A stretch of 64,000 nucleotides of DNA from assembly GCA_937916845.1 (NCBI GenBank), contig CALFSK010000016.1, forward strand, positions 57,392-121,391, in the 5' to 3' direction. This document shows, piece by piece, positions 34,650 to 44,226 of this stretch (the first letter of the stretch is position 1; every line of letters starts with the position of its first letter). The notes below the pieces were generated by a model. It saw only the letters and a program-made list of their open reading frames with translations, had not been told where the DNA came from and did not search any database. Position numbers and translations under genes: made by a program. The stretch is from an uncultured Lactobacillus sp. (GTDB lineage Bacteria > Bacillota > Bacilli > Lactobacillales > Lactobacillaceae).

Positions 34650-36716
34650 ATGAAGAGTCAAAAAGTTCAACAGCGGTCAATCTTTGGCATGTTGATTACC
34701 CTCGGTGTCGTTTACGGCGACATCGGAACATCGCCACTATACGTTATGAACGCCATTATTAACGATAACGGCCCATTGGGGAAAGCCACGCCCGAATACG
34801 TGATTGGTTGCGTCTCCCTGATTTTTTGGGCCTTAATGTTAATTACGACAATCAAATACGTTTTAATCGCCTTGCGTGCGGATAACCACCACGAAGGCGG
34901 TATTTTTGCGTTATACGCCCTCGTTCGTCACCGGGCCAAGTGGTTGATTTTCATTGCGTTAATCGGTGGGGCTGCGCTGTTGGCTGACGGCACGCTGACC
35001 CCTGCCGTGACCGTCACTTCTGCCGTTGAAGGGTTGCGGGGCATCGCCAGTTTCGCCGTATTCAGTCAGCACCCGAGGCTCGTCCCCATAACTGTCAGTG
35101 TGATTTTACTGATCCTATTCATGATTCAAGGCTTTGGCACGGCCGTCATCGGGCGTTCCTTTGGCCCCATCATGTTGCTCTGGTTTACCATAATCGGCGT
35201 TTTCGGCGCACTCAACATCGGGCAAGCACCTGAAATCCTTAAGGCCTTCTCACCCCTATACGCCTTGCAAGTTCTGTTTAGCCCGACTAATAAAATGGGT
35301 ATTTTCATTCTCGGGAGCGTCTTCCTTGCAACGACCGGTGCGGAGGCCCTGTACTCCGACATGGGCCACGTCGGCAAAGCCAACATTGATGCGACCTGGC
35401 CCTTTGTTTACCTGACGCTGACTTTAAACTATCTAGGTCAGGGCGCCTGGATTATCGGCCACTACAACCGTGCGGCGTGGCAAAGTGCCACCAACCTCAA
35501 TCCATTTTACGAAATGATTCCAGTAAACCTCCGGATTGCTATGATCGTAGTCGCAACGCTGGCTGCCATTATTGCTTCGCAAGCCTTAATTACCGGCTCA
35601 TACACCCTCGTGGATGAAGCGGTCGGGCTCAAATTTTTGCCCCGCATGCTCATTCGGCATCCCAGCAACGTGCGTAGTCAGATTTACATTGGCGCCATTA
35701 ACTGGCTCCTATGTGCCGTTACGTTAGGCATCGTTTGGATTTTTCAAACTTCAGCGCGGATGGAAGCCGCCTACGGATTAGCCATTACCATTACGATGTT
35801 AATGACAACGATTCTACTCAGCCAGTGGATCCACATGCGGGGGCACCGTAACTTGTCGCTAACCCTCCTAGTGGGCTTTGGGCTACTTGAGACGGTCTTT
35901 CTGACGGCCAGTTTAACAAAATTCATTCACGGTGGTTATTTGACGCTCGGACTGACACTAGCCATCTTCTTAATCATGGTGATTTGGTTCTTTGGTAACC
36001 GCAGACGGCTTCAGTACAATCAAGCAAATGAGCAAATCTCCCTTCTAAACTACCGCCAACAACTGATTCAACTTAGTCACGACGACCGCATCCCAATCTT
36101 TGCCACGAACTTGGTCTATTTAGCAAAGATCGACCGGCAGCACCGGGTCAAACGGTCGATTCTATACTCCATTTTAGATAAGCGTCCCAAACGGGCCAAA
36201 GTCTACTGGTTCATCACGATTAACGAAACTAACCGCCCCTACGACTGTAACTACAGCGTGGACATGTTAGGAACCCGCAACATTGTCGAGGTCCGCTTAA
36301 ACTTAGGGTTTCGTAAATCCCAACACGTGAACCTCTACCTCCGCCAAATCGTAACGACTTTAATTAATAATCACAGCATTGACGCCCAGCGCTCCGCCTA
36401 CGGAACAATTCATCCCCGGTTAGTTGGTGATTTCAAATTTGTCGTGCAAAATCAGCAGATGATGGATCTCGCAAGTTACCCGGCGATGCCACAACTGGAC
36501 CGCTTTTTAATCGGCGGGCGCGTCCTCCTACAAAACATCACGCCGTCACCGGCTATCTGGTACGGCTTGGAGTTCAGCGACGTTTTGGAAGAAACGACAC
36601 CGCTATTTACAACGCCGGCAACGGACCCGACGTTGACTAGTCTGACCGTTCGGCACACGATGCATCCCCAAAAAGGCAAGCCTTATCACACCGAATCATC
36701 CGATAACGACGACTGA
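34650..36716 (+). CDS. kup: Potassium uptake protein Kup
   Basis: A 688-residue KUP/HAK transporter that takes up potassium with protons. The signature [14 protein letters not shown] (about residues 20-33), the [14 protein letters not shown] segment and [14 protein letters not shown] are diagnostic. About 12 membrane helices end near residue 460, then a long cytosolic domain. Lactobacilli often have several copies. AGGT upstream of the ATG at 34650 suits it. Confidence 0.93.
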   Translation: MKSQKVQQRSIFGMLITLGVVYGDIGTSPLYVMNAIINDNGPLGKATPEYVIGCVSLIFWALMLITTIKYVLIALRADNHHEGGIFALYALVRHRAKWLIFIALIGGAALLADGTLTPAVTVTSAVEGLRGIASFAVFSQHPRLVPITVSVILLILFMIQGFGTAVIGRSFGPIMLLWFTIIGVFGALNIGQAPEILKAFSPLYALQVLFSPTNKMGIFILGSVFLATTGAEALYSDMGHVGKANIDATWPFVYLTLTLNYLGQGAWIIGHYNRAAWQSATNLNPFYEMIPVNLRIAMIVVATLAAIIASQALITGSYTLVDEAVGLKFLPRMLIRHPSNVRSQIYIGAINWLLCAVTLGIVWIFQTSARMEAAYGLAITITMLMTTILLSQWIHMRGHRNLSLTLLVGFGLLETVFLTASLTKFIHGGYLTLGLTLAIFLIMVIWFFGNRRRLQYNQANEQISLLNYRQQLIQLSHDDRIPIFATNLVYLAKIDRQHRVKRSILYSILDKRPKRAKVYWFITINETNRPYDCNYSVDMLGTRNIVEVRLNLGFRKSQHVNLYLRQIVTTLINNHSIDAQRSAYGTIHPRLVGDFKFVVQNQQMMDLASYPAMPQLDRFLIGGRVLLQNITPSPAIWYGLEFSDVLEETTPLFTTPATDPTLTSLTVRHTMHPQKGKPYHTESSDNDD

Positions 36717-36737
36717 TCTGACTGTCACTCACTATTA

Positions 36738-36785
36738 AAAAAGCGGTATTACGGAAACTCGAAGAATTTCCGTAATACCGCTTTT
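36738..36785 (+). terminator. Terminator of kup
   Basis: AAAGCGGTATTACGGAAA pairs with TTTCCGTAATACCGCTTT. Confidence 0.85.
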
Positions 36786-36840
36786 GATTATGATAAACAC
36801 TACAACTTTCACTTTAGCACTTATAGGTATTTCCAAGTTA

Positions 36841-37304
36841 GCCGCTCCGTCGGGTAGCCTTGCGTGCTATGGGGGACGCCCCCAGCCAAAGTGCGGTCTG
36901 GCGCCTCAATTCAAAGCCGATAACCCACGTCTTTGAATTGCCCCCCAAGATTGGCAGCCAAGAATCATCTGCCAATCTTGCCGACACAGCACGCAAGGCT
37001 ACCCGATTGCGCTAGAAACAACCTTTCTATTGTTATTACTGTCAGATAATCGGAGGTTGTCACTGATGGCATCGGTCGTGAAGGTGGCCTTAGAACGGCG
37101 CTTTTTGCCGGTCTTTACACCACGGACGGTCAGGAACAATTGCGTCCTTTGCAAGTGTCCCTGACGAGGGGCTAGACCGTTCCTCAGGCTAGCTCCGGTC
37201 CCACGACCGCATGTCGTCAGTGGCAACCGGAATAGCTTGCAAAGTTTACATTAAACTAGATACCAACACAACAGTAATCAATTCCTAAGCCTGACTTTCA
37301 ACCT
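36841..37304. repeat. Cloverleaf repeat element C (two modules)
   Basis: Module 1 (36841-37015) has a perfect 19-bp closing stem (36850-36868 with 36988-37006), and inner hairpins AATTCAAAG/CTTTGAATT and AAGATTGGCAG-type. Module 2 is at 37051-37231, with closing arms TGATGGCAT / ATGTCGTCA that pair by two wobbles. A conserved tail with CTTTCAACCT ends the element. It lies between convergent kup and the PTS gene, in the opposite orientation to A and B. Confidence 0.88.
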
Positions 37305-37316
37305 ATAATTATTGAC

Positions 37317-38591
37317 CTAAGCTGGATCCTTTACACCATCGACAGCTTCAGCGTCTGCAGCTGACTGTTGTTCTTCAGCGTAAGCTTTGCGGTCACTGAG
37401 CTTAAAGAATGGCCAGTAACAAGCAACACTCACGATTAATTGAATCAATTGCCAAACTGGTGCGCGCCAGTCGCCCCCGGTAATGAGGTAACCGTTGATC
37501 ATGGTTGGCGTTGTCCATGGCACTTGTGCGATCACCATGCCGATAACACCGTATTTGATCAAGAAGTAACTGATTCCTTGTAAGACCATTGGTACGGTAA
37601 TAAATGGAATCATCAACGCAGGGTTCAAGACCACTGGGAAACCAAACATAATGGGTTCACTGATTTGGAAAATGGCTGGCAAGAAGCCCAAGCGACCCAA
37701 TTGCTTGTAACGCTGACTTTTAGCAAATAACATACAAATGACTAATCCTAAAATCGCACCGGTACCACCAATGTTCATCCCGAAGTTTAAGAAACCATCG
37801 GCGGTAATGTGGGTGGCAGCGTGGCCGTTTGAGACCGCGTTAATGTTCGCCGTTAAGAACTGTAAGTAAACGGGTGAAGCAACCGCCCCAATAACGTTGT
37901 TACCGTGAATCCCAACGGTCCACATGAGTAACGTTAAGAAGAGGATAAATTCAACACCCCAGAAGCTGTTCAAACCAACAACTAATGGTGAGAAGATTGT
38001 CTGGATAACACTGTTAATTTGAATGTTTAAGACGACCCGAATGATCCAAACAACTAGTAAAGCAGCACTACCAGGTAGTAACGATGCAAACGAACTAGCA
38101 ACGGCCGGTGGCACGGCATCGGGCATCTTAATGACAATGTTGCGCTTAATGAAGAAACGCATAATTTCAGAAGATAGAATTGCAATAACAATGGCTGTAA
38201 ACATCCCACTAGAACCGAGGTCGGCGAGATCAATGGTCCCCTTACTATTCAACATCGCTAGTAAGAAGGCAACTGTCCCAATCGCCGTCCCGGATAGCGT
38301 ATCAATATGGTTTGCTTTAGAGGTTTGGTAACTCATCCCAACGGCAACGATCAAAGCCAAGATCCCAAACGTCATGGTAACCGGCGCTTGGAGCATGGGC
38401 TGAATTGGCTTAATAAAGTTGGCCCAACCGTTGATCGGTAAGTTGGCAATAATCATAAAGATACTCCCAAACACCGTGAACGGCACCGTAATAATCATCC
38501 CGTCCCGCAAAGCAACGAGGTATTTCATGTTCCCGAATTTGGCCAAAGCTGGCGTAAATTTATTCTGGAACCAATTAGTTAGCGTTTTCAT
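37317..38591 (-). CDS. PTS cellobiose/diacetylchitobiose-class EIIC
   Basis: A 425-residue membrane subunit of the Lac/Cel family. About ten membrane segments; the conserved YLVALRDGMIITVPFTVFGSIFMII start and the DWRAPVWQLI-type late region are typical of CelB. It moves a beta-glucoside while partner IIA/IIB subunits (not in this window) phosphorylate it. The ATG at 38591 has AGGAG 9 nt upstream. It is divergent from an AraC regulator and a GH1 enzyme that fit the same pathway. Confidence 0.9.
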   Translation of the reverse strand: MKTLTNWFQNKFTPALAKFGNMKYLVALRDGMIITVPFTVFGSIFMIIANLPINGWANFIKPIQPMLQAPVTMTFGILALIVAVGMSYQTSKANHIDTLSGTAIGTVAFLLAMLNSKGTIDLADLGSSGMFTAIVIAILSSEIMRFFIKRNIVIKMPDAVPPAVASSFASLLPGSAALLVVWIIRVVLNIQINSVIQTIFSPLVVGLNSFWGVEFILFLTLLMWTVGIHGNNVIGAVASPVYLQFLTANINAVSNGHAATHITADGFLNFGMNIGGTGAILGLVICMLFAKSQRYKQLGRLGFLPAIFQISEPIMFGFPVVLNPALMIPFITVPMVLQGISYFLIKYGVIGMVIAQVPWTTPTMINGYLITGGDWRAPVWQLIQLIVSVACYWPFFKLSDRKAYAEEQQSAADAEAVDGVKDPA

Positions 38592-38624
38592 TTCCATCAA
38601 CTCCTAATTTCTTTCAACACATTC

Positions 38625-38650
38625 ACAATACCATAGGCCTGTGGTATTGT
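38625..38650. promoter_or_regulatory. Palindromic operator between EIIC and AraC genes
   Basis: ACAATACCA-TAGGCCTG-TGGTATTGT: 9-bp perfect arms with a near-palindromic centre, in the middle of the divergent 105-bp promoter region. Probable target of the AraC-type regulator. Confidence 0.6.
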
Positions 38651-38696
38651 AATTAAAGAAATTGCTCACTAAATAACACAAGTTGAAGGTGAAACT

Positions 38697-39515
38697 ATGC
38701 GCTATAGTTTTAAAGATAAGGACCGTTCGTTGCCCCTTTACTTAGATAGCATCGGCTACGATTGGCGTCAAGAGGCGGTTAACCGTCCCCAAGGCTATCC
38801 ATATGTTCATTGGCTCCAGACTTACAGTGGTAATGGGATTGTAGAAATTGAAAATCAAACCCTCAAGTTAGCTCCGGGTCAAGGCATCCTCATCAATCAA
38901 GGAATTGCGCACCGTTACCATAGTGAAAATTCTGATGAAACTACCGAATGGCGGACCGGCTACTTCACGTTTGGTGGCGCCCTGGTTAGTGAGATCACAA
39001 CGACACTGGGCTTCCACGACTACTTGTACTTGGCCCAACCCGATGAGAAAATCAAAGACTTCATCAAAAATCACTACGATGAGATTGAGAACCATGATCC
39101 GTTTCGAATCTACGGCTCTTCCGAACTCGTCTACAGCTTCTTACTAATGCTCAAAAAATATATGTTGGATAATCCGCGCAATCAGCAAAGCTACCAAAAG
39201 ATTATTGCCCCGATTTTGGAACTGATCCAAGAACATTATACTGAGAACCTTGATAATACGGATTTCCAACGGGTGACCCACTATAGTACCCAGTACATCC
39301 TAGAAACTTTTCGAACTTATTACGGCAACACGCCCCACCAGATTTTAATTGATCTCCGAATTCGCAAAGCTAAAGAATTACTATTGAACAGACCCACCCT
39401 TTCAGTTGAGGAAATTGGTAGAATGGTTGGTTTTAATACTTACAGTTACTTCATCATGATGTTCAAACGTGCTGAACGGGTGACTCCCGGAAAGTTCCGA
39501 CACTTCTATTTCTAA
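38697..39515 (+). CDS. AraC-family regulator of the beta-glucoside locus
   Basis: A 272-residue regulator. An N-terminal cupin-like effector domain (HWLQTYSGNGIVEIENQTLKLAPGQGILINQG) precedes a C-terminal double HTH (about residues 165-272, ending IGRMVGFNTYSYFIMMFKRAERVTPGKFRHFYF). It probably activates the PTS gene and the glycosidase when a glucoside is present. GAAGGTG precedes ATG. Confidence 0.9.
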   Translation: MRYSFKDKDRSLPLYLDSIGYDWRQEAVNRPQGYPYVHWLQTYSGNGIVEIENQTLKLAPGQGILINQGIAHRYHSENSDETTEWRTGYFTFGGALVSEITTTLGFHDYLYLAQPDEKIKDFIKNHYDEIENHDPFRIYGSSELVYSFLLMLKKYMLDNPRNQQSYQKIIAPILELIQEHYTENLDNTDFQRVTHYSTQYILETFRTYYGNTPHQILIDLRIRKAKELLLNRPTLSVEEIGRMVGFNTYSYFIMMFKRAERVTPGKFRHFYF

Positions 39516-39627
39516 ATAGCACAACAGTTTCATTTTGTTATATTTTTACGTATATCTCGGTAATTACTTTGTCGAATGGCTATGCTAAGTTAGGGTTAAC
39601 AAGTCATTCAAGGAGGCATTGTTTACC

Positions 39628-41082
39628 ATGGAATCTTCTACTAAGTTTCCTAAAGATTTTCTCTGGGGGGCCGCATCCGCGGCTTACCAGATCGAAGGCG
39701 CCCCGACCGCGGACGGTAAGGGCCCTTCAATCTGGGATACCTTTGCTAAAATCCCAGGAAAAACCAAAAACGGCACCAATGGCGACATCGCCGTTGATCA
39801 TTATCACCGTTATCACGAAGACGTTGAATTAATGCAAAAAATGGGCTTAAAAGCCTATCGCTTTAGTATCGCTTGGAGTCGGATCATCCCAGATGGTGAT
39901 GGTGTGATCAATCAAGCCGGCCTTCAATTTTACGTCGACCTGGTCGCCGACCTCAAGGCACACGGTGTCGAGCCCGTCGTTACCCTCTACCATTGGGATC
40001 TACCCCAAGCCTTACAAGATAAATACGGTGGTTGGGAATCGCGTCAGGTCGTTACGGCCTTCGCCAAGTACTGCCGGGTCGTTTTTGAACGGTTGGGTGC
40101 CGATGTTAAGTACTGGGTCACCTTCAACGAACAAAACGTCTTTACCGCACTGGGCTATCGATGGGCTTCCCATCCGCCTAATGTCAAAGACATTAAACGG
40201 ATGTACGCAGCCAATCACATCGTTAACCTCGCTAACGCCACTGCCATCAACCTCTTTCACGAGCTGGTTCCCAATGGCTTGATTGGGCCTAGCTTTGGTT
40301 ACGGGGAAGTTTACCCCGCAACGAGTGACCCTAACGATGTCTTGGCAGCTGTAAACGCCAACCAATTCAATAACGACTGGTGGATGGACGTTTACTGCCG
40401 GGGGACTTATCCGGTTAAAATTATGAAGACCTTGCAAACACTCGGTATTGCCCCCGAAGTCACGGCCGCTGACGACAAACTATTAAAATCAGCGCACCCC
40501 GACTTCATCGGACTCAACTATTACCACGGCGGGACGGTCGAAGCACCAACCATGACGACTCCCACACACACGAAGCAGTTGACCAATATCGACCCTTACT
40601 TGATGGCTGGCGACGCGGAAACCGGGATTACGCCTGAAAAGCTCCTCTTCCATTCAGTTGAAAATCCGCACTTGGAAAAGACGTCCTTTGGCTGGGAAAT
40701 TGATCCAGTCGGATTTCAAGTGGCCTTTCGTCAAATTTACGAAAAGTACCAGCTCCCCATCTTCGTAACTGAAAATGGTCTGGGCGCGTTTGACCAACTG
40801 ACGGAAAAGCATCAAGTCCACGATGATTACCGTATCAAATACTTGCAACAACATTTGCTGTCCCTTAAAGGTGCATTGGACGACGGCGTGCCCGTTATCG
40901 GCTACTGTGCTTGGTCATTTACCGACTTATTGAGTTGGCTGAACGGCTATGACAAACGCTACGGATTCGTCTACGTTGACCGTAACGATACGGATGCTAA
41001 ATCACTCGCCCGTTACCCTAAGGACAGCTATTACTGGTACCAAAAGGTGATTGACAGTGACGGTGAAACGCTACAAGGCTAA
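39628..41082 (+). CDS. GH1 6-phospho-beta-glucosidase
   Basis: A 484-residue family-1 glycoside hydrolase. Start FPKDFLWGAASAAYQIEGA, acid/base Glu in TFNEQNV and nucleophile Glu in VTENGLG. The SWLNGYDKRYGFVYVD segment has the Ser/Lys/Tyr set that recognises a 6-phosphate, so the substrate should be a PTS-imported phospho-glucoside. Split products enter glycolysis. AGGAGG lies 11 nt before the ATG. Together with the EIIC and AraC genes it forms a beta-glucoside utilisation locus. Confidence 0.92.
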   Translation: MESSTKFPKDFLWGAASAAYQIEGAPTADGKGPSIWDTFAKIPGKTKNGTNGDIAVDHYHRYHEDVELMQKMGLKAYRFSIAWSRIIPDGDGVINQAGLQFYVDLVADLKAHGVEPVVTLYHWDLPQALQDKYGGWESRQVVTAFAKYCRVVFERLGADVKYWVTFNEQNVFTALGYRWASHPPNVKDIKRMYAANHIVNLANATAINLFHELVPNGLIGPSFGYGEVYPATSDPNDVLAAVNANQFNNDWWMDVYCRGTYPVKIMKTLQTLGIAPEVTAADDKLLKSAHPDFIGLNYYHGGTVEAPTMTTPTHTKQLTNIDPYLMAGDAETGITPEKLLFHSVENPHLEKTSFGWEIDPVGFQVAFRQIYEKYQLPIFVTENGLGAFDQLTEKHQVHDDYRIKYLQQHLLSLKGALDDGVPVIGYCAWSFTDLLSWLNGYDKRYGFVYVDRNDTDAKSLARYPKDSYYWYQKVIDSDGETLQG

Positions 41083-41109
41083 TCACAATTTGAATTTTAA
41101 TGAACACTA

Positions 41110-41148
41110 AAAAAGCCGTTCAGAAAATAATTCTGAACGGCTTTTTTA
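41110..41148 (+). terminator. Terminator of the GH1 gene
   Basis: Perfect AAAAGCCGTTCAGAA / TTCTGAACGGCTTTT hairpin with T run. Confidence 0.9.
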
Positions 41149-41156
41149 GTAGTACG

Positions 41157-41190
41157 GCTAAACGTGGGCCAAAAGGCAATTTATTCCGCT
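41157..41190. repeat. Half repeat P4
   Basis: Matches the right arm of P2/P3 in reverse orientation: AAGCGGAATAAATTGCC then TTTTGG and CACGTTTA. Only this half is present. It overlaps the last codons and the stop of the AI-2E-family gene. Confidence 0.65.
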
Positions 41191-42233
41191 TTACTATTCG
41201 TTTTATTCGCAGACGTCACACGGTGCGGCTCCGAATCCTGAACACCTAAAACGTCGAGGAAGAAGGACACGATTGGAATCCCAATCATTAATCCCCATGC
41301 GCCTAGCAAACTTTCCATAATAATTAACGTAATGAAGGTGACAAAGACGGGTAAATCCGTCCGGTCCGCCATCAAACGTGGGTGTAAGAAGTACGATTCA
41401 AACGCGTGAATCAAAATGACCAGAATAACTACCCAGACGACCCGCATAATACCACCAGAAGCAAATGCCAGTAAGGTCAGCGGAATCATCGAGAGCAAGA
41501 CCCCGGCAACCGGAATCAGGCCTAAGATAAAGACGATAATGGCCAGCACCATGATACTTGGCATCCCAATAATGATGAAACCAATCGTCATTAAAATTGT
41601 GTTGATCGTGCAGATGACTAACTGCGTTTCAATAATCCGGCCCAAAATCATAACGAACTTATGGACAAGGTAGTAGACGTTTCCAAAAAAGGTTTTAAAC
41701 TTTGAATGCGTAAATTGACGGCCAAACGCCATCATTCGGCCACGCGAAACGGAAAAGATGAAGCTCAAAAAGATCGCAATAATCACGTGGGTAAAGCCAG
41801 TCCCAACGTGCCCTAACTCCTTAATACCAGTCATGAGCAGTGACTTACCATTTTGAATCAGTTCACTACTGTGAATGGCTTGGTTCACCCATTTATCAAT
41901 GTTGGCATTCCACACCGGATGATTCGTGATGGCCTTAGTCAGCATATTCGGAATCACTTTTAGCTGCGTGATTAGTGTCGGTGCCGCGTAGGATAACGCC
42001 CCAACAAAGATTCCGATAACTAGTAAATACGTGACAATGACCGCAATCCAATAAGGTAAGTGCGTTTTTAAATTCAACCACCGGCTGACTTTAATCCCTA
42101 AGAATGCAAAGATCGTTGTCAGTAAAATGACGGTCGCAAAGCCCCGCATTAAGTAAATAACGATAATAAGAAACGCCAATGTTAAATACATATCGACGTC
42201 GTCCCGCTTAAAAAAACGAATAATTCGATCCAT
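41181..42233 (-). CDS. AI-2E family (UPF0118/YhhT) permease
   Basis: A 350-residue polytopic membrane protein with about eight segments. The characteristic VILGLIPVAGVLLSMIPLTLLAFASGG region and the late ESYFLHPRLMADRTDLPVFVTFITLI segment identify the family. Despite the name, most members are ion or small-molecule transporters rather than AI-2 exporters. GGGGGC precedes ATG. Its last residues (SKAE) and stop fall in repeat P4. Confidence 0.87.
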   Translation of the reverse strand: MDRIIRFFKRDDVDMYLTLAFLIIVIYLMRGFATVILLTTIFAFLGIKVSRWLNLKTHLPYWIAVIVTYLLVIGIFVGALSYAAPTLITQLKVIPNMLTKAITNHPVWNANIDKWVNQAIHSSELIQNGKSLLMTGIKELGHVGTGFTHVIIAIFLSFIFSVSRGRMMAFGRQFTHSKFKTFFGNVYYLVHKFVMILGRIIETQLVICTINTILMTIGFIIIGMPSIMVLAIIVFILGLIPVAGVLLSMIPLTLLAFASGGIMRVVWVVILVILIHAFESYFLHPRLMADRTDLPVFVTFITLIIMESLLGAWGLMIGIPIVSFFLDVLGVQDSEPHRVTSANKTNSKAE

Positions 42234-42361
42234 CGTGAGCCCCCATCTGTTATATTAGTTGCATTATAGCATGATGATAAGTTCACCGGGAGTGATTACC
42301 CGTTTCCTTAACTTTAATTTGACTTTCATTTAAAATACCAGTAAGATAAATATCAATAATT

Positions 42362-42639
42362 AGAGAACGATTAAAAGATGAGTAATTGGCGTAACCGTAC
42401 AGCGAGTATCGGGTTGGTGGAACGATACCGGAGCAACCAATGAAGATGGTCTCGGTAACAGTTCGCTTTGATGAGCCGATGGTTAGTCAAAGCCGGTTTA
42501 ACTACCCGTTAACCTAGTTGGCGATTGGCACTTTGACAGTCGCTTTGAGTAAGTAGTTAACGCTACTTAAAACCAGGTGGTACCACGGCTACGCGTCGTC
42601 CTGAATGATGAATCACATCATTTAGGACGACGCTTTTTT
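42362..42639 (+). promoter_or_regulatory. T-box leader (probably methionine)
   Basis: Stem I begins AGAGAACG with the AGATGAGTA K-turn motif and the distal AGCGAGTATCGGG...GGTGGAA loop. The T-box sequence AGGTGGTACCACGG lies at 42575-42588. The terminator CGTCGTCCT...AGGACGACG with T run ends at 42639. The specifier region CCAATGAAG contains ATG, in keeping with the methionine-linked gene, but the exact codon was not settled by folding. Uncharged tRNA binding would prevent termination. Confidence 0.9.
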
Positions 42640-42677
42640 CGTTCTCAATCTATTCAAAAATAAGGAGTTTGATATTT

Positions 42678-43799
42678 ATGACAACTACAACTACAATCCA
42701 AGCACCCTTTCGTTACGACGTCGTTGGTAGTCTCTTACGACCAGCTAGTTTGAAACAGGCCCACGCACAACTAGCCGCGGGCGAAATCACCCGTGATCAA
42801 GAATTAGCCATTCAACAAACTGAAATTAAACGGATTGTCGCTGAACAAGTTAAGTTAGGCTTAAAAGCCGTCACTGATGGCGAATTTTCTCGGAGCTGGT
42901 GGCACTTAGACTTTCTCTGGGGTTTAACCGGCGTTGGTAAATATGACTATCATAAGAGTTATAAATTCAAAGGCGACCATACCAGAACGGACAATGCTGA
43001 ACTCACTGGTAAAATCGCCTATAATCCAGATCACCCGTTCTTCGCCGCTTTCAAATACTTACAGTCACTCGTTCCCGATGGCGTCCTAGCCAAGCAGACC
43101 ATTCCATCACCAACGATGCTCTTCCGCGATAACCGTAGCGATAACTGGAACAAGTTTTACGACCGCTGGGAAGACTATCTGAACGATTTAGCGCAAGCTT
43201 ATCACGAGACCATCCAACACTTTTACGACCTCGGCTGTCGCTATATTCAGTTGGACGATACGACTTGGGCATTTCTAATCAGCAAGTTAAACGATGACCA
43301 AACCGATCACGCCCAATACACCAAGATGGCCGCCGATGCCGTCACCGTTATTAACGCGGCGTTAAATGGCTTACCAAAAGATTTAACGGTCACCACCCAT
43401 ATTTGTCGTGGCAACTTCAAATCTACTTACCTTTTCTCTGGGAGTTACGACGTCGTTGCACCGTACCTCGGGCAATTAAACTATGACGGCCTGTTCCTCG
43501 AATACGATAATCAACGGGCTGGTGGGTTCGAAATTTTGGATCAAATCTGGAACCACGACGACCACAAGCGGATCGTTTTGGGCCTCGTGACGTCTAAGTT
43601 CCCCGAACTGGAAAACCCTGCAGATATTCAGGCGCGCATCCAAGCGGCCAGCAAGAAGGTTCCCCTAGCAAACTTAGCGTTATCCACTCAGTGTGGCTTT
43701 GCGTCAACTGAAGAAGGTAATCAGCTGAGTGAAGCGCAACAATGGGCCAAATTAAAACTCGTCATCGATACGGCTAAAACTGTCTGGCCAGAAGCTTAA
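42678..43799 (+). CDS. Methionine-synthase-like protein (YxjG/YxjH type)
   Basis: A 373-residue cobalamin-independent methionine synthase C-terminal-domain family protein. Zinc-thiolate ligand segments are THICRGNF and ALSTQCGFAS. It lacks the N-terminal half of full MetE, like Bacillus YxjG/YxjH. It probably transfers a methyl group to homocysteine, from an unknown donor. Control by a T-box, probably methionine-specific, supports that role. AAGGAG lies 10 nt before ATG 42678. Confidence 0.88.
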   Translation: MTTTTTIQAPFRYDVVGSLLRPASLKQAHAQLAAGEITRDQELAIQQTEIKRIVAEQVKLGLKAVTDGEFSRSWWHLDFLWGLTGVGKYDYHKSYKFKGDHTRTDNAELTGKIAYNPDHPFFAAFKYLQSLVPDGVLAKQTIPSPTMLFRDNRSDNWNKFYDRWEDYLNDLAQAYHETIQHFYDLGCRYIQLDDTTWAFLISKLNDDQTDHAQYTKMAADAVTVINAALNGLPKDLTVTTHICRGNFKSTYLFSGSYDVVAPYLGQLNYDGLFLEYDNQRAGGFEILDQIWNHDDHKRIVLGLVTSKFPELENPADIQARIQAASKKVPLANLALSTQCGFASTEEGNQLSEAQQWAKLKLVIDTAKTVWPEA

Positions 43800-43814
43800 G
43801 TCAGATTCTTATAG

Positions 43815-43860
43815 AACGGGCTCGAACTACTGTTAACCACAGTAATTCGAGCCTGTTTTG
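43815..43860 (+). terminator. Terminator of the methionine-synthase-like gene
   Basis: AACGGGCTCGAACTACTG pairs with CAGTAATTCGAGCCTGTT, then TTTG. Confidence 0.85.
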
Positions 43861-43869
43861 TTTCTTTAT

Positions 43870-44212
43870 CTAAAGATTGAAAAGTCTAAAATTGTTATTA
43901 ACACCATAACAGTAACGATAGTCATTCCTAAGTTATCCGCTCCATCGGGTAGCCCTGGTGTGCTATGGGGGGGACGGTCCCAGCCAAAGTGCGCTCAAAA
44001 CAGTCTTACTATTGTTATTACCATCGAATAGTCGGAGGTCGTCACTGATGGCATCCGTCGTGAAGGTGGTCTTAGTCCGGTGATTTTTCCGGACTTAAAC
44101 CACGGACGGTCCGGGACAATTGCGCATTTTGCAACTGTTCTGGGTGAGAGACTAGACCGCTCCTCAGGCTAGGCCCGGTCCCACGACCGCATGTCATCAG
44201 TGACAACCGGAC
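43870..44212. repeat. Cloverleaf repeat element D (module 1 truncated)
   Basis: Module 2 is intact (44032-44210; arms TGATGGCAT / ATGTCATCA, inner stems AGTCCGG/CCGGACT and GGGACAATTGC-type). Module 1 keeps only its left arm GGGTAGCCCTGGTGTGCTAT and part of the first hairpin before the linker, an internal deletion of about 110 nt relative to element C. It lies between convergent genes. Confidence 0.85.
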
Positions 44213-44226
44213 TAGCTTACAAGTAA

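Noticed and set aside
36999..37226. 75-codon frame in element C
   Set aside because: Same reason: made by the repeat, and no start signal.
39628..41082. Plain beta-glucosidase acting on unphosphorylated sugar
   Set aside because: The Ser/Lys/Tyr phosphate-recognition residues and a PTS EIIC gene nearby favour a phospho-glucosidase.
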